From the NCBI GenBank assembly GCA_938016265.1, contig CALLWB010000070.1, forward strand, positions 42,994-106,993: a stretch of 64,000 nucleotides of DNA. The letters are read 5' to 3'. The stretch is from an uncultured Saprospiraceae bacterium. Lineage in GTDB: Bacteria; Bacteroidota; Bacteroidia; Chitinophagales; Saprospiraceae. The notes under the pieces are model-generated. The model ran no database searches. It worked only from the letters and a program-made list of their open reading frames with translations, and was not told the origin of the DNA. A program made the position numbers and the translations under genes. The stretch's first letter is position 1, and each line of letters starts with the position of its first letter. Below are positions 8,059 through 17,301 of this stretch, piece by piece.

Positions 8059-10239
8059 CTAAAATTTGTATTTAAGCTGTGCTTTGATTTCTGTTCTTGT
8101 CCTGCCGTCAATTTGTTCTGTGCCTGAACTTATCTCCTCACTAATATCATTGCCCTGTGCATCTTCGCGATAGGATTGATAGGTTTGTGCTATTCTAAAC
8201 TCCAGCGTCATATTTCGAATGCCTTTGTAGCGTAGATTTAGATAATAGCGCATCCCTCGATGTGCATAGGCAGGGATGGAGAAACTTCCTATTAAATCAT
8301 TCTCATAGGCATAAATTCGAGAGTCATAGTCATCAGTCTGGAAAATTGCAAACCTTCCTTTGAAAGAAAGCGGAAACCCCATTGGCGAGACTAGTACGTC
8401 CTGGTAAACTAAAAAGCCTTTAGACATAGTATTGTCTGCCTTTTTAAACAAAATGTACTCTGCGCGATTTCTTAGTTCCAAGGTTTTGGAAACCTTGTTG
8501 GCTAGGTGAAATCTAAGCTGAGTTTTTCTTATTGTTCCTAGAACATCAAATTTATCATCATTTTCAAAAGGATCGTCGTTGATGACTGGTGGTGCGTTTA
8601 TATTTTTTGTCTCATCTTTTATCCTAAAATACACCTCCATTTTTCGTTTTACCCGATAATTGATCTGAACGAGATAATCAATGCCTCGAGAGGGGGCATC
8701 TACTCGAAATCTAAGCCACGGATGCTTGTAGGCATCAAGATATCCGGCAATTGTCCAATTGTAATTTGGTTTTATTTGAAGTCCAATAAACAAACCGGCT
8801 TCATTGTTAGGATTAGAAGACTCGGCAAATGCAGGAGATTCAAAGAAGTTAACATAACTTCTGCCATAATATCGATGCAAAATCGCTAAATCTACTGTAC
8901 GATCAAGTCCAATCAGCAGGCTATTAAGGGTCGCAATTCCTCCATTGGTAGAATAGGCGGTTTCTCCAAAGAAGTTAAAATTTTGATGAATGAAATTATA
9001 GTCCGCACCTACACGAGTAAGGTTACTTACAGAATCTAGCAAAGAAAATTGATTGTATGGAGCCGTTTGTCTTCCATAATTGGCATTTATATTCATATAA
9101 GACCCATGGACACCAATATGTCCAGGCTTAAACTTGAATTTTGCGCCACCACCTGTTTCGAAAATTGGCACATTATTACGACGGTCCACTTCTCGTTGTG
9201 TCCGATGAAGTCCATCAATGTCCAGACCTCCAGTTATAAAAATTTCGCCGGGAATATCAATATCATTCGTATCAATCACCTCCAAAACACCAAAATCAAA
9301 TGATTTTGTAGAAACATAACCAAGCACTTCAATATTCCCAAACGCCAAATGCGCGGCAGCTCCTCGCCTAAAATTGGATTCGGCTACAGAAGTGTAGGGT
9401 TTTAGTGTCCGAGCACGCGCTTTAATATTCATGACCTGAGAGGATTTCCCAGCGCCAAAACCTGCTCCAATTACTAGTCCCTGTCCTAAACTTACGACAT
9501 AATCTCCAAGGGAAATCCCCTTTACCACTTTATTCAGGTTTCTATAATAAACGTGGCCGGAATAAAAATCAAATCCTTTTTTGTTAGAGCCTCTAAAAAA
9601 CTCTTCACCAGCGTCTTTTTCCATAGTAATCCCCCAGCTATGGCGGTTTTCATATTGATGGCGGAAACGAGCATAGTATTTATTTTGATCACCAAGATAG
9701 CCATTCGTGCGATCAGGATCATAGCCTGCCTGATTTTCAAGAACTCTTTGATATCGGATCAACACCTCATTCGTCCCCTTATGCAGCATACTAATAGGGG
9801 AGACTCGAAACGTCTCAATGTCTCCTTTCACCCTTACAAATGGCAGAATTCCAAAAATGGTTCGTTTGTCAAACCCTTCGATCGCTTGCAACTCATAAAC
9901 GGCAATCAGTTCTCCAAATTTCTCTCTATAGTTAATGAGATTATTGATTTGAATGTCGTTCAATAAGCCAAAATCCTGAAGATCTTCTTTGGTCGCGGTA
10001 TTTAGTTGAAGTGGTTTTTTTGTGTAAAACTCAAGTCGTTCTAACAAAAAGGTCAAATCAAATTCAGAATCATTAGCCTCCACAATGTATTCCACCAATT
10101 CTTGTGTTTGGGGGTCTAACTCATCAGCAGTGAAGTCGTCTTTGTTTTTTTTATCTTTTTTCTGCGCGAAAGAGTTTACTGGCATTGCAAATGCAATAAA
10201 TACTAGAAGAAGCAGATGATATAGATATTTATGTGCCAT
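8059..10239 (-). CDS. Helix-hairpin-helix protein with C-terminal outer-membrane beta-barrel
   Basis: The 726-residue product has a Sec signal (to about residue 25, NSFAQ). Residues ~77-137 contain tandem ComEA-like helix-hairpin-helix motifs (LNTATKEDLQDFGLL, YELQAIEGF). The remaining ~580 residues alternate aromatic-rich beta strands and end in a strand terminating in KYKF, as expected of an outer-membrane barrel. HhH motifs usually bind DNA without sequence specificity, so this could be an outer-membrane DNA-uptake or DNA-handling protein; that is inference. The ATG is only 3 bp downstream of the stop of the PorV-like gene at 10243, so the two form an operon with this gene second. Confidence 0.82.
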   Translation of the reverse strand: MAHKYLYHLLLLVFIAFAMPVNSFAQKKDKKNKDDFTADELDPQTQELVEYIVEANDSEFDLTFLLERLEFYTKKPLQLNTATKEDLQDFGLLNDIQINNLINYREKFGELIAVYELQAIEGFDKRTIFGILPFVRVKGDIETFRVSPISMLHKGTNEVLIRYQRVLENQAGYDPDRTNGYLGDQNKYYARFRHQYENRHSWGITMEKDAGEEFFRGSNKKGFDFYSGHVYYRNLNKVVKGISLGDYVVSLGQGLVIGAGFGAGKSSQVMNIKARARTLKPYTSVAESNFRRGAAAHLAFGNIEVLGYVSTKSFDFGVLEVIDTNDIDIPGEIFITGGLDIDGLHRTQREVDRRNNVPIFETGGGAKFKFKPGHIGVHGSYMNINANYGRQTAPYNQFSLLDSVSNLTRVGADYNFIHQNFNFFGETAYSTNGGIATLNSLLIGLDRTVDLAILHRYYGRSYVNFFESPAFAESSNPNNEAGLFIGLQIKPNYNWTIAGYLDAYKHPWLRFRVDAPSRGIDYLVQINYRVKRKMEVYFRIKDETKNINAPPVINDDPFENDDKFDVLGTIRKTQLRFHLANKVSKTLELRNRAEYILFKKADNTMSKGFLVYQDVLVSPMGFPLSFKGRFAIFQTDDYDSRIYAYENDLIGSFSIPAYAHRGMRYYLNLRYKGIRNMTLEFRIAQTYQSYREDAQGNDISEEISSGTEQIDGRTRTEIKAQLKYKF

Positions 10240-10242
10240 AAT

Positions 10243-11106
10243 CTAAGATTGACTCTTCGTTTTTGGTTTGGACTTTTTGTTATTTATAGTGAAAGCCACA
10301 GAGATACTTGGCGTAAATCCAAGCACCCAATGATAACTACTTGCAAAATCAATGTTTACACTGTTCAGATAAACCCCAAGGCCAAAACTGGTTTGCGTCG
10401 GTTCTGTTCCAATTCCAGCACGAACAGCTAGTTTGTCAATAAGGAAATATTCCATTCCAACACCAACTGAAACAGGAAAATCAATATCCTTTTCAACTTC
10501 TGCAGTCACGCTAAGTTTGTCACTTGGCAGATACGTCAATCCTACCTTAAACTGTGTAGGGATATTATCTCGACTATCATCAGTTAGCTGAATACGGACT
10601 GGACTAAAAATATGCGCCCCAACTAAAAACTCTTTCATCAATTTTGCCTGAACGCCAAGTTCAAATGTAAAAGAAGCTCTGTTGCCATAAATTGGATCAT
10701 TGAAATTAGTCCCTAAATAATCAAATTGAGCACCTATCGACACTTTATCAAATAGTTTTCTTGCGTAGTTTAGACCAATTTTCTGCTCATTGTATTCTCC
10801 ATATCCAAAATAGTTAATAGACAAGCCAAATGTTCCAGAGTTAGTAGGGTAGGCAAAGGCAGCAGAAACGGAATTGATCCCTTCTACTAGAAATCTTCGC
10901 TCTGCATGTATGGCAAAACTGGCTTCTTTGAGATGTGCTAAACCGGCCTGGTTGCCAAAAGCGCTATAAATATCTTGAAATGTTGTGCCAACATTCCCCA
11001 TTCCTAGGCCTCGTGCTCCTGAGGTTGCTGGTAAACCATTTTGCGCAAAAAACGGAGTGCTGAAGAACAGCAGGGCAACCACTACAATCGTTTTGGTATA
11101 ATTCAT
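10243..11106 (-). CDS. PorV/PorQ-like outer-membrane protein
   Basis: The 287-residue protein has a signal peptide (MNYTKTIVVVALLFFSTPFF AQ) and the N-terminal motif GARGLGMGNVGTTFQD, followed by AFGNQAGLA, which is characteristic of the FadL-fold PorV/PorQ families of T9SS-bearing bacteria. The remainder reads as amphipathic strands (FGLSINYFGYGEY, VGVGMEYFLIDKLAVRAGI). PorV/PorQ proteins work as shuttles or attachment factors in type IX secretion, but many paralogues are uncharacterised, so the specific role is open. It is the promoter-proximal gene of a two-gene operon with the HhH/barrel protein. Confidence 0.78.
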   Translation of the reverse strand: MNYTKTIVVVALLFFSTPFFAQNGLPATSGARGLGMGNVGTTFQDIYSAFGNQAGLAHLKEASFAIHAERRFLVEGINSVSAAFAYPTNSGTFGLSINYFGYGEYNEQKIGLNYARKLFDKVSIGAQFDYLGTNFNDPIYGNRASFTFELGVQAKLMKEFLVGAHIFSPVRIQLTDDSRDNIPTQFKVGLTYLPSDKLSVTAEVEKDIDFPVSVGVGMEYFLIDKLAVRAGIGTEPTQTSFGLGVYLNSVNIDFASSYHWVLGFTPSISVAFTINNKKSKPKTKSQS

Positions 11107-11307
11107 TAGGTATTTTGAGTCGATTACGTGTTACAAATTAAGAAATAATGTTTTCTTTTTTAAAACAATTTTTTCTAATTCATTTGTAATTAAGTTGTAA
11201 AGCTTGGAAACAGGGGGAATTCTTTAGTAATTTATTGGTTTAATAGTTAAGAATAATCGTTATTCGTGCGGATCATTATCCATCAACTATTACCTCATTA
11301 ACCCCTA

Positions 11308-12480
11308 CTAAAAACCATTCTCCTCTGCAATTTTCTTATAAAGTAGCCCTGCACCAGTCATTGTTCGATCCATCGTCTCCATATCTACTCGTACCAGACC
11401 AAAGCGGTAGGTCGGACCGAGGCTCCACTCATAGTTGTCCCACGTACACCAATGAGTATAGCCTTTTAACTGTACTCCTTCTTCAATGGCTTCGTGGCAT
11501 TGTGTGAGATAGTCTTTGATACTTTGTTGTCTGAAATCGTCGTCGTCGGTACAAACGCCGTTCTCCGTGATGATAATTGGTTTGTTGTATTTTTTATGAA
11601 AGCGCAAAAGGATTTGCTTCAGTCCTGGAGGGTGATATCCCCACATCTTGTCATTTGGAATACCCATTGACTTCAATTTTCCAGGAAACTCTACTTCAGA
11701 AATTGGTCTAGGGTCAAATGGCATGTATACATAATAGCTAATCCCCCAAAAATCATTTTTCTCAAAATAGGTGGAAGCTTTATCGATGAACCACCAATCT
11801 ACAAATTTGGCAGCTAGTTTTCCCAGAAGGTTTGTTCCAAAAAATATACCTGTATTCTTAGATATCCCTACCTCTTTATCTGGATAAGTCTGCTTCAATT
11901 TATCATATAGGAGTTCATGGCATTGTCCCATCACTCTCAAGGTTTTATTTCCTTTTCGAAGGCTTTTTTTGTAGGGCGGAAAATGGCCCACCACATAACT
12001 ATTTAAGGCATAAACCCCCGGTTCATTGAAGGTGTTGAAGATAAAAGCATACTTGCCAAAGTGTTCAATACACTGCTCGGCATAATTCATAAAAACAGGT
12101 ACCTGCTTGTCTGTAAGCCAAGAACCTGTTTTTTCAAACCAATTGGGGTTGGAAAAATGGTGAAAAACAAACATAATGCGCATTCCTTCATCCAACAATC
12201 GTTGAAAAAAAAGCTGATATTCCTTTACTACCTCGGAATCAAATAGTTCGTTCGGCCCACGCTGCAACTTTGACCAATCCACCCCGCATCGATAAACGCT
12301 TCCAAATTGCTTGATGTATCCAATATCTTCTTCTCTGCGTTTTTCATGGTCTGTAGTTCTCAAAAACGTGTACCCATCGTTGGATTTGGTACCTTTCCAT
12401 TGATGATCGAAAGCAGTTTCTACTTGGGCTGCGGCGGTAGAAGTTCCCCATAAAAAGCCTTCTGGAAATTTAATCTTCAT
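11308..12480 (-). CDS. GH1 family beta-glycosidase
   Basis: A 390-residue cytosolic glycosidase with the GH1 signatures: N-terminal FPEGFLWGTSTAAAQVE, acid/base glutamate in FNTFNEPG (E153), and nucleophile glutamate in PIIITENG (E306). These would hydrolyse beta-linked glucosides or galactosides by a retaining mechanism. No signal peptide. It is shorter than typical GH1 enzymes (about 440-480 residues): the loop after the first strand runs directly to DHEKRREEDIGYIKQFG, so the aglycone side of the active site may be reduced. It is monocistronic, and the substrate is not evident from neighbours. Confidence 0.88.
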   Translation of the reverse strand: MKIKFPEGFLWGTSTAAAQVETAFDHQWKGTKSNDGYTFLRTTDHEKRREEDIGYIKQFGSVYRCGVDWSKLQRGPNELFDSEVVKEYQLFFQRLLDEGMRIMFVFHHFSNPNWFEKTGSWLTDKQVPVFMNYAEQCIEHFGKYAFIFNTFNEPGVYALNSYVVGHFPPYKKSLRKGNKTLRVMGQCHELLYDKLKQTYPDKEVGISKNTGIFFGTNLLGKLAAKFVDWWFIDKASTYFEKNDFWGISYYVYMPFDPRPISEVEFPGKLKSMGIPNDKMWGYHPPGLKQILLRFHKKYNKPIIITENGVCTDDDDFRQQSIKDYLTQCHEAIEEGVQLKGYTHWCTWDNYEWSLGPTYRFGLVRVDMETMDRTMTGAGLLYKKIAEENGF

Positions 12481-12616
12481 TCAATTTGAGTTTTGTTAAT
12501 GTCAAGATTAATTGAGCAATGCCAAAATAAGAGTTTCCATGTCAATTTCAAGACAAACTAATTTATTATAGGTATAATTCTTACAATAATCTTACAAAGC
12601 CCAAATTCGGTTTGCT

Positions 12617-12624
12617 TACATTTG
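12617..12624 (+). promoter_or_regulatory. Bacteroidota-type -7 element
   Basis: TACATTTG matches the TAnnTTTG consensus and lies 36 bp before the ATG at 12661. No clear -33 TTG was found at the expected distance. Confidence 0.5.
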
Positions 12625-12660
12625 CACATTAAATTAAATAAATAATAATATTACACGTTT

Positions 12661-13791
12661 ATGAGAGCATTTATGGGGGTTTTAATCATACTGGTATTTA
12701 TTGGATGCAAGCACGATCATTCAGAACACGGACATAGTCACGGATCGGATGAAAAGGGCCATCACCATCATCATGGTGAGAAAGAAACGCCTCCCCAAAA
12801 AGTCCATTACGAAAAGGAAGTTAACCTTAAGAATGTCAAACAATTAACTTTCGGTGGGGACAACGCTGAGGCCTATTTTAGTTTTGACAATAAGCAATTG
12901 GTATTTCAAGCTACGAATGAAAAATGGGGCGCAAAATGTGATCAAATATATGCCATGTCAATTGATGGCCATGGGGACAAACCACCTCAATTGCTAAGCA
13001 CTGGAAAAGGCAGAACGACCTGTTCCTATTTTATGCCTGGCAATCAGTCTATTCTATATGCTTCCACTCACTTAGGCAACGAAGCATGCCCTGAGTCTCC
13101 TAGAACAGTAAATGGCAAATATGTATGGCCAATCTACAGTGATTTCAACATTTTTGTGAGTGATATGACTGGAAAAATCACCAAGCAGCTTACCAATGAA
13201 AACGTCTATGATGCAGAAGCCACACTTTCTCCTGATGGTAAGCAAATCGTTTTTACTTCTATGCGCTCCGGAGACTTGGAGTTGTATACTATGAATACGG
13301 ATGGTAGCAATGTAAAACAAATAACTAGTGGTCTTGGCTATGATGGAGGCGCCTTCTTTTCTCCAGATAGTAAAAAATTAGTATTCCGAGCCTCCCGCCC
13401 CAAAACGGCAGAAGCCATAAAAGCCTATAAAGATTTTCTAGCCAAAGGATTGGTACAGCCTACAAATATGGAAATTTATACCTGTAATGTGGATGGTAGT
13501 AATCTGAAACAAATTACTCAATTAGGGGGTGCCAATTGGGCGCCATATTATCACCCTTCTGGAGATAAAATTGTATTCAGTACCAACCACCACACCAAAA
13601 GCGGCCGAATTTTTAATATTTTTATGATCAATGAAGATGGTACTGGCTTAAAGCAATTGACGTTTGACAATACATTTGATGCTTTTCCTATGTTTTCTTT
13701 TGATGGGAAGAAATTGGTTTTTTCTTCTAATCGGAACAATGGAGGTACCAGAGATACCAATGTGTTTATCGCGGATTGGGTAGAAATATAA
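12661..13791 (+). CDS. His-rich lipoprotein with TolB/PD40-type beta-propeller
   Basis: The 376-residue product begins with a lipoprotein signal (lipobox VFIGC, Cys16). Directly after the cysteine is a histidine-rich stretch (HDHSEHGHSHG, then GHHHHHGE) that could bind a metal such as Zn, Ni or Cu. From residue ~55 there are repeated propeller blades of the PD40/TolB kind: TLSPDGKQIVFTSMRSGD, LYTMNTDGSNVKQIT, MFSFDGKKLVFSSNRNNGG. It should sit on the outer or inner membrane as a binding or sensing protein. No metal-transport genes are adjacent. Another possible role is a TolB-like scaffold. Confidence 0.85.
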   Translation: MRAFMGVLIILVFIGCKHDHSEHGHSHGSDEKGHHHHHGEKETPPQKVHYEKEVNLKNVKQLTFGGDNAEAYFSFDNKQLVFQATNEKWGAKCDQIYAMSIDGHGDKPPQLLSTGKGRTTCSYFMPGNQSILYASTHLGNEACPESPRTVNGKYVWPIYSDFNIFVSDMTGKITKQLTNENVYDAEATLSPDGKQIVFTSMRSGDLELYTMNTDGSNVKQITSGLGYDGGAFFSPDSKKLVFRASRPKTAEAIKAYKDFLAKGLVQPTNMEIYTCNVDGSNLKQITQLGGANWAPYYHPSGDKIVFSTNHHTKSGRIFNIFMINEDGTGLKQLTFDNTFDAFPMFSFDGKKLVFSSNRNNGGTRDTNVFIADWVEI

Positions 13792-13882
13792 TGCATGAAT
13801 GACTAAATGCGTGATTTTTTGGTTTGAATAGCAAAGACTTAGGCTTGGAGTTATAATCTAGTCGCATTATAAATCAACAATA

Positions 13883-15385
13883 ATGAAAATTTTATCATCA
13901 AAACAGATTCGAGATGCAGATGCGTACACCATCGCGAAGGAGCCGGTCTCTTCTATTCATTTGATGGAACGGGCGTCAATGGCATTTACCGATTGGTTTG
14001 TTTCTTTGTATAACAATTCCAGTCCTGTTTCGATTGTTTGTGGCCCGGGAAACAATGGGGGAGACGGACTAGCAATTGCTAGAATGCTTTCCCAAAAAGA
14101 TTATTCAATAACCGTCTATTTGTTTCTGGTAACTTCAAAGTGCACCCCTGATTTTGAAGAGAATTTAGCTAGACTAAAAGAAATTACTGCAGTTGACATA
14201 TTACAAATCGGGGAAGGACATCCAATGCCCAAAATGCCATCGGGAAGCATCATCATAGATGCCATTCTGGGTTCTGGGCTCACCCGAAATGCCAATGGAA
14301 TTGTAGAAGATGTCATCCGACATTTGAATATACAGCCTTGTAAAAGAGTCAGTGTGGATATTCCTTCTGGACTCTTCGCAGATCGATATTCCAATGGTAC
14401 AACAATAAAAGCAGAACGGACATTAAGCTTTCAGCTTCCAAAACTAGCGTTTATGTTTCCTGAAAATTATGGAAGTGTAGGGGAGTGGTCAACTACTCCA
14501 ATCGGTCTGCACCCACAATATCTGAAGGAAACCGAAACCTTTTTCCATTATGTAAATCAGGATTTAGCCGCCAGTCTTTATCGAGAAAGAACAAAGTTTT
14601 CGCACAAAGGGACCTACGGCCATGCACTTATTATTGCTGGTTCTAAACGAATGTTGGGTGCAGCTGTACTGGCAACAAAGGCATGTATAAAATCTGGAGC
14701 AGGATTGGTCACTGTCCACGCGCCAAGATATGGTTTGTCGATACTGCAATCTACTGTACCCGAAGCGATGGTCAGTTTAGATAGCAATGAACAAATATTC
14801 ACGAAAGTAACAGATTATAAAAAATACGCTGCTATCGGAATAGGTTGTGGACTAGGCACGGAGGAATTAACCCAACTAGCCCTTAGAACCTTACTTTTAA
14901 ACTTCAAAAAACCAATAATACTAGATGCAGACGCCCTAAATATTCTGGCACTCAACAAAGACTGGATTCGTCTAATTCCCAAAAACAGTATTCTAACCCC
15001 ACACCCTAAAGAGTTTGAACGATTGTTCGGAGCAACCAACAACAACTTTGAACGCAATGAGCTTCAAGTTTCTGTCGCTCAGGATTTGAGCGTATATATT
15101 GTCCTCAAAGGAGCCCACACTTGTATTGCAACGCCTGGAGGCAATTCCTACTACAATTCTACTGGAAATCCAGGTATGGCCACTGCGGGAAGTGGCGATG
15201 TGTTGACAGGAATAATAACTGGCTTATTGGCTTCTGGATATGGTCCTTTTTCGGCTTCCGTGCTTGGGGTTTACTTGCACGGACTAGCTGGCGACTTGGC
15301 TTTGGGGCAAGAAAGCATGGAATCACTGGTGGCCTCCAACTTAATTGATAATTTAGGTAATGCATTTAAGATGGTTAAGGGTTGA
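13883..15385 (+). CDS. nnr: Bifunctional NAD(P)HX epimerase / ADP-dependent NAD(P)HX dehydratase
   Basis: The 500-residue protein has the two domains of bacterial Nnr. Residues ~1-215 form the YjeF_N epimerase (MKILSSKQIRDADAYTI; GPGNNGGDGLAIARML). Residues ~225-500 form the carbohydrate-kinase-like dehydratase (KGTYGHALIIAGSKRMLGAA; NPGMATAGSGDVLTGIITG). It repairs hydrated, inactive NADH/NADPH: the first domain interconverts R and S epimers and the second dehydrates the S form using ADP. Full length with no visible defect. The NAD-consuming sirtuin and a Nudix gene follow on the same strand after a 128-bp gap. Confidence 0.95.
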   Translation: MKILSSKQIRDADAYTIAKEPVSSIHLMERASMAFTDWFVSLYNNSSPVSIVCGPGNNGGDGLAIARMLSQKDYSITVYLFLVTSKCTPDFEENLARLKEITAVDILQIGEGHPMPKMPSGSIIIDAILGSGLTRNANGIVEDVIRHLNIQPCKRVSVDIPSGLFADRYSNGTTIKAERTLSFQLPKLAFMFPENYGSVGEWSTTPIGLHPQYLKETETFFHYVNQDLAASLYRERTKFSHKGTYGHALIIAGSKRMLGAAVLATKACIKSGAGLVTVHAPRYGLSILQSTVPEAMVSLDSNEQIFTKVTDYKKYAAIGIGCGLGTEELTQLALRTLLLNFKKPIILDADALNILALNKDWIRLIPKNSILTPHPKEFERLFGATNNNFERNELQVSVAQDLSVYIVLKGAHTCIATPGGNSYYNSTGNPGMATAGSGDVLTGIITGLLASGYGPFSASVLGVYLHGLAGDLALGQESMESLVASNLIDNLGNAFKMVKG

Positions 15386-15513
15386 GTTAATCAATAGTTT
15401 AGAAAGGTGTTACTTTATTGCTAAACAACCATTTATCATTAACTAATCACCCGCTAAGGAACTAATAAAAGGAAAATCTTGTATTCTAACTTAGGAATTC
15501 AAAATTAATAACA

Positions 15514-16206
15514 ATGAAAAAGATAGTAATACTAACTGGTGCTGGCATTAGCGCTGAAAGCGGAATAAAAACCTTCAGAGATGCCGATGGTCTTTGGGAA
15601 GGCCATGATGTAATGGAGGTTGCTTCACCAGAAGGATGGAGACGAAATCGGGAGATGGTCCTCGATTTTTACAATCAGCGACGTGCTCAACTGCACACTG
15701 TTGAGCCTAATGCGGCACACTTTGCTTTAGCAGAACTGGACAAAAAATTTGAATCCGTTGTGGTTACTCAAAACGTAGACGATCTGCATGAGCGAGCTGG
15801 ACAAAAACGAATTCTCCACCTCCACGGCGAGCTAAAAAAATCTAGAAGTTCACTAGACAAAAGTTTAATTTATGATTGTGAAGGGGATATTAATACGGGT
15901 GATAAATGTGCCCGTGGTTCGCAATTGAGGCCACATATCGTTTGGTTTGGGGAGGATGTTCCAATGTTGGAGGCTGCAGTGCAATTGGTTTCAATGGCGG
16001 ATGTTTGTATCATTGTGGGTACTTCGATGCAAGTGTATCCTGCAGCAAGTTTGGTCCATTATGTACCTCAAGGTTCTAAGATTTTCTTTGTCGACCCTAA
16101 GCCTAATGTTACTGGCCTGGAGAGCATACCCAACTTTGAAGTCTTAGCAGAAAATGCAACAACAGGTGTCCGAAAAGTAGTAGATCGATTGTTAACAGAA
16201 AGCTAA
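15514..16206 (+). CDS. Sirtuin NAD-dependent protein deacylase lacking the usual zinc cysteines
   Basis: A 230-residue SIR2-family protein. Visible motifs: GAGISAESGIKTFRDADGLW (NAD binding), TQNVDDLH, catalytic HLHGE (His104), VGTSMQVYPAA. Tyr53 and Arg56 in DFYNQRRAQL match the Tyr-x-x-Arg pair that marks class III sirtuins (SIRT5/CobB), which favour succinyl/malonyl-lysine. The zinc module normally carries two CxxC pairs; here only Cys122 and Cys132 remain in the region LIYDCEGDINTGDKCARGS, so zinc binding is probably lost, as in my recollection of other Bacteroidota sirtuins. The Nudix gene starts 7 bp after the stop, indicating an operon. Confidence 0.92.
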   Translation: MKKIVILTGAGISAESGIKTFRDADGLWEGHDVMEVASPEGWRRNREMVLDFYNQRRAQLHTVEPNAAHFALAELDKKFESVVVTQNVDDLHERAGQKRILHLHGELKKSRSSLDKSLIYDCEGDINTGDKCARGSQLRPHIVWFGEDVPMLEAAVQLVSMADVCIIVGTSMQVYPAASLVHYVPQGSKIFFVDPKPNVTGLESIPNFEVLAENATTGVRKVVDRLLTES

Positions 16207-16213
16207 ATCATAC

Positions 16214-16771
16214 ATGGAAAACCCCTGGATTACACATTCGAAAAAAGAAGTTTATTCCAATCCATGGATAGCTGTTTCCCATGAGGAAGTGACTACTCCT
16301 GGTGGTTCTCCTGGTATTTATGGAGTCGTGCAATTTAAAAATGTAGCGATCGGGATTTTGCCATTGGATAAGGATATGAATACATGGATCGTCGGACAAT
16401 ACCGATATACGCTCGACAAATACAGTTGGGAGATACCCGAAGGTGGTGGCCCTCATGGCATCGATCTCCTTGATTCTGCTAAAAGAGAATTGAAAGAAGA
16501 AACAGGGCTGATCGCAAAAAAATGGACACCGATTGTAGATCTCCAGATTTCCAACTCTGTTACTAATGAGATGGGGATTGCTTATGTAGCACAAGAGCTA
16601 ACCCAAGGGGAAGCCGAACCTGAAGACACGGAGGACTTAAAAGTCAGAAAACTTCATTTTAATGAATTACTGGACATGGCAATGAAAGGAGAGATTGAAG
16701 ATGCACTTTCTTTGGTGACCATATTCAAAACAAAACTCTTGCTTGATATGGGAGAATTGGTTAATGGTTAG
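16214..16771 (+). CDS. Nudix hydrolase, ADP-ribose pyrophosphatase-like
   Basis: A 185-residue Nudix protein with the catalytic box GGGPHGIDLLDSAKREL followed by KEETGL (the REUxEExGU core is intact). The preceding strand IVGQYRYTLDKYSWEIPEGG and the length resemble ADP-ribose pyrophosphatases (NudF-like). The substrate would be ADP-ribose or O-acyl-ADP-ribose, giving AMP plus ribose phosphate. Location 7 bp after a sirtuin, which releases O-acyl-ADP-ribose, supports that substrate but does not prove it. The 3' end consists of TTAATGGTTA-type words that recur in many intergenic regions here. Confidence 0.85.
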   Translation: MENPWITHSKKEVYSNPWIAVSHEEVTTPGGSPGIYGVVQFKNVAIGILPLDKDMNTWIVGQYRYTLDKYSWEIPEGGGPHGIDLLDSAKRELKEETGLIAKKWTPIVDLQISNSVTNEMGIAYVAQELTQGEAEPEDTEDLKVRKLHFNELLDMAMKGEIEDALSLVTIFKTKLLLDMGELVNG

Positions 16772-16817
16772 GATTAGCTAATGGTAGCTGTTGTCTAAAG
16801 GATTAACCATTGTACGA

Positions 16818-17027
16818 TTAACCAAGGAACCAGTGATCGTGTTTGCATTTCGCGCAAACATAACTTGGGGCAGAAACATCAGATCGATTTAAGTTCAAAA
16901 TTTGCCCTACCATAGGGTCTATTTTGACTGTTTCAACATAGAAACGATCGCCTTTGCACATCGTACAGACCAAAGGGTTACCTTTTAAGGTAACTGATCG
17001 GGGTCTTTTTTCATTCGTATTACTCAT
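16818..17027 (-). CDS. Small zinc-ribbon protein
   Basis: A 69-residue basic protein with two CxxC knuckles (Cys21/Cys24 in LVCTMCKG and Cys58/Cys61 in VCAKCKHDH) around a beta hairpin, typical of a single zinc ribbon. ATG start at 17025-17027. Function unknown; such proteins can act in nucleic-acid or protein binding. Convergent with the Nudix gene. Confidence 0.78.
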   Translation of the reverse strand: MSNTNEKRPRSVTLKGNPLVCTMCKGDRFYVETVKIDPMVGQILNLNRSDVSAPSYVCAKCKHDHWFLG

Positions 17028-17277
17028 AAAACTTTTTAAACTTTAATCGAATTCCCGAAATTACTGATTCTATGGTAGAATTCCTATTCAATTAGGAATG
17101 AAATTGGAATTAATTATTTTGTCTAGTAAAGGATTCCTTTTATATTTTATCTAAAGCTGAATTTCCTAGTAAGCAGTTGATTGATTTTTATAGGAAACAA
17201 CAACCAAAAACATTTCAATTAATCGCAATTTGTCAGGCAATTTAGTCTACAATTCATTTAATATTAAATTTCATTTT

Positions 17278-17285
17278 TAGTTTTG
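17278..17285 (+). promoter_or_regulatory. Bacteroidota-type -7 element
   Basis: TAGTTTTG matches TAnnTTTG and ends 16 bp before the ATG at 17302, predicting a very short leader. This supports the 17302 start over a later TTG. Confidence 0.45.
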
Positions 17286-17301
17286 TAACTACTCCCAAAT
17301 A

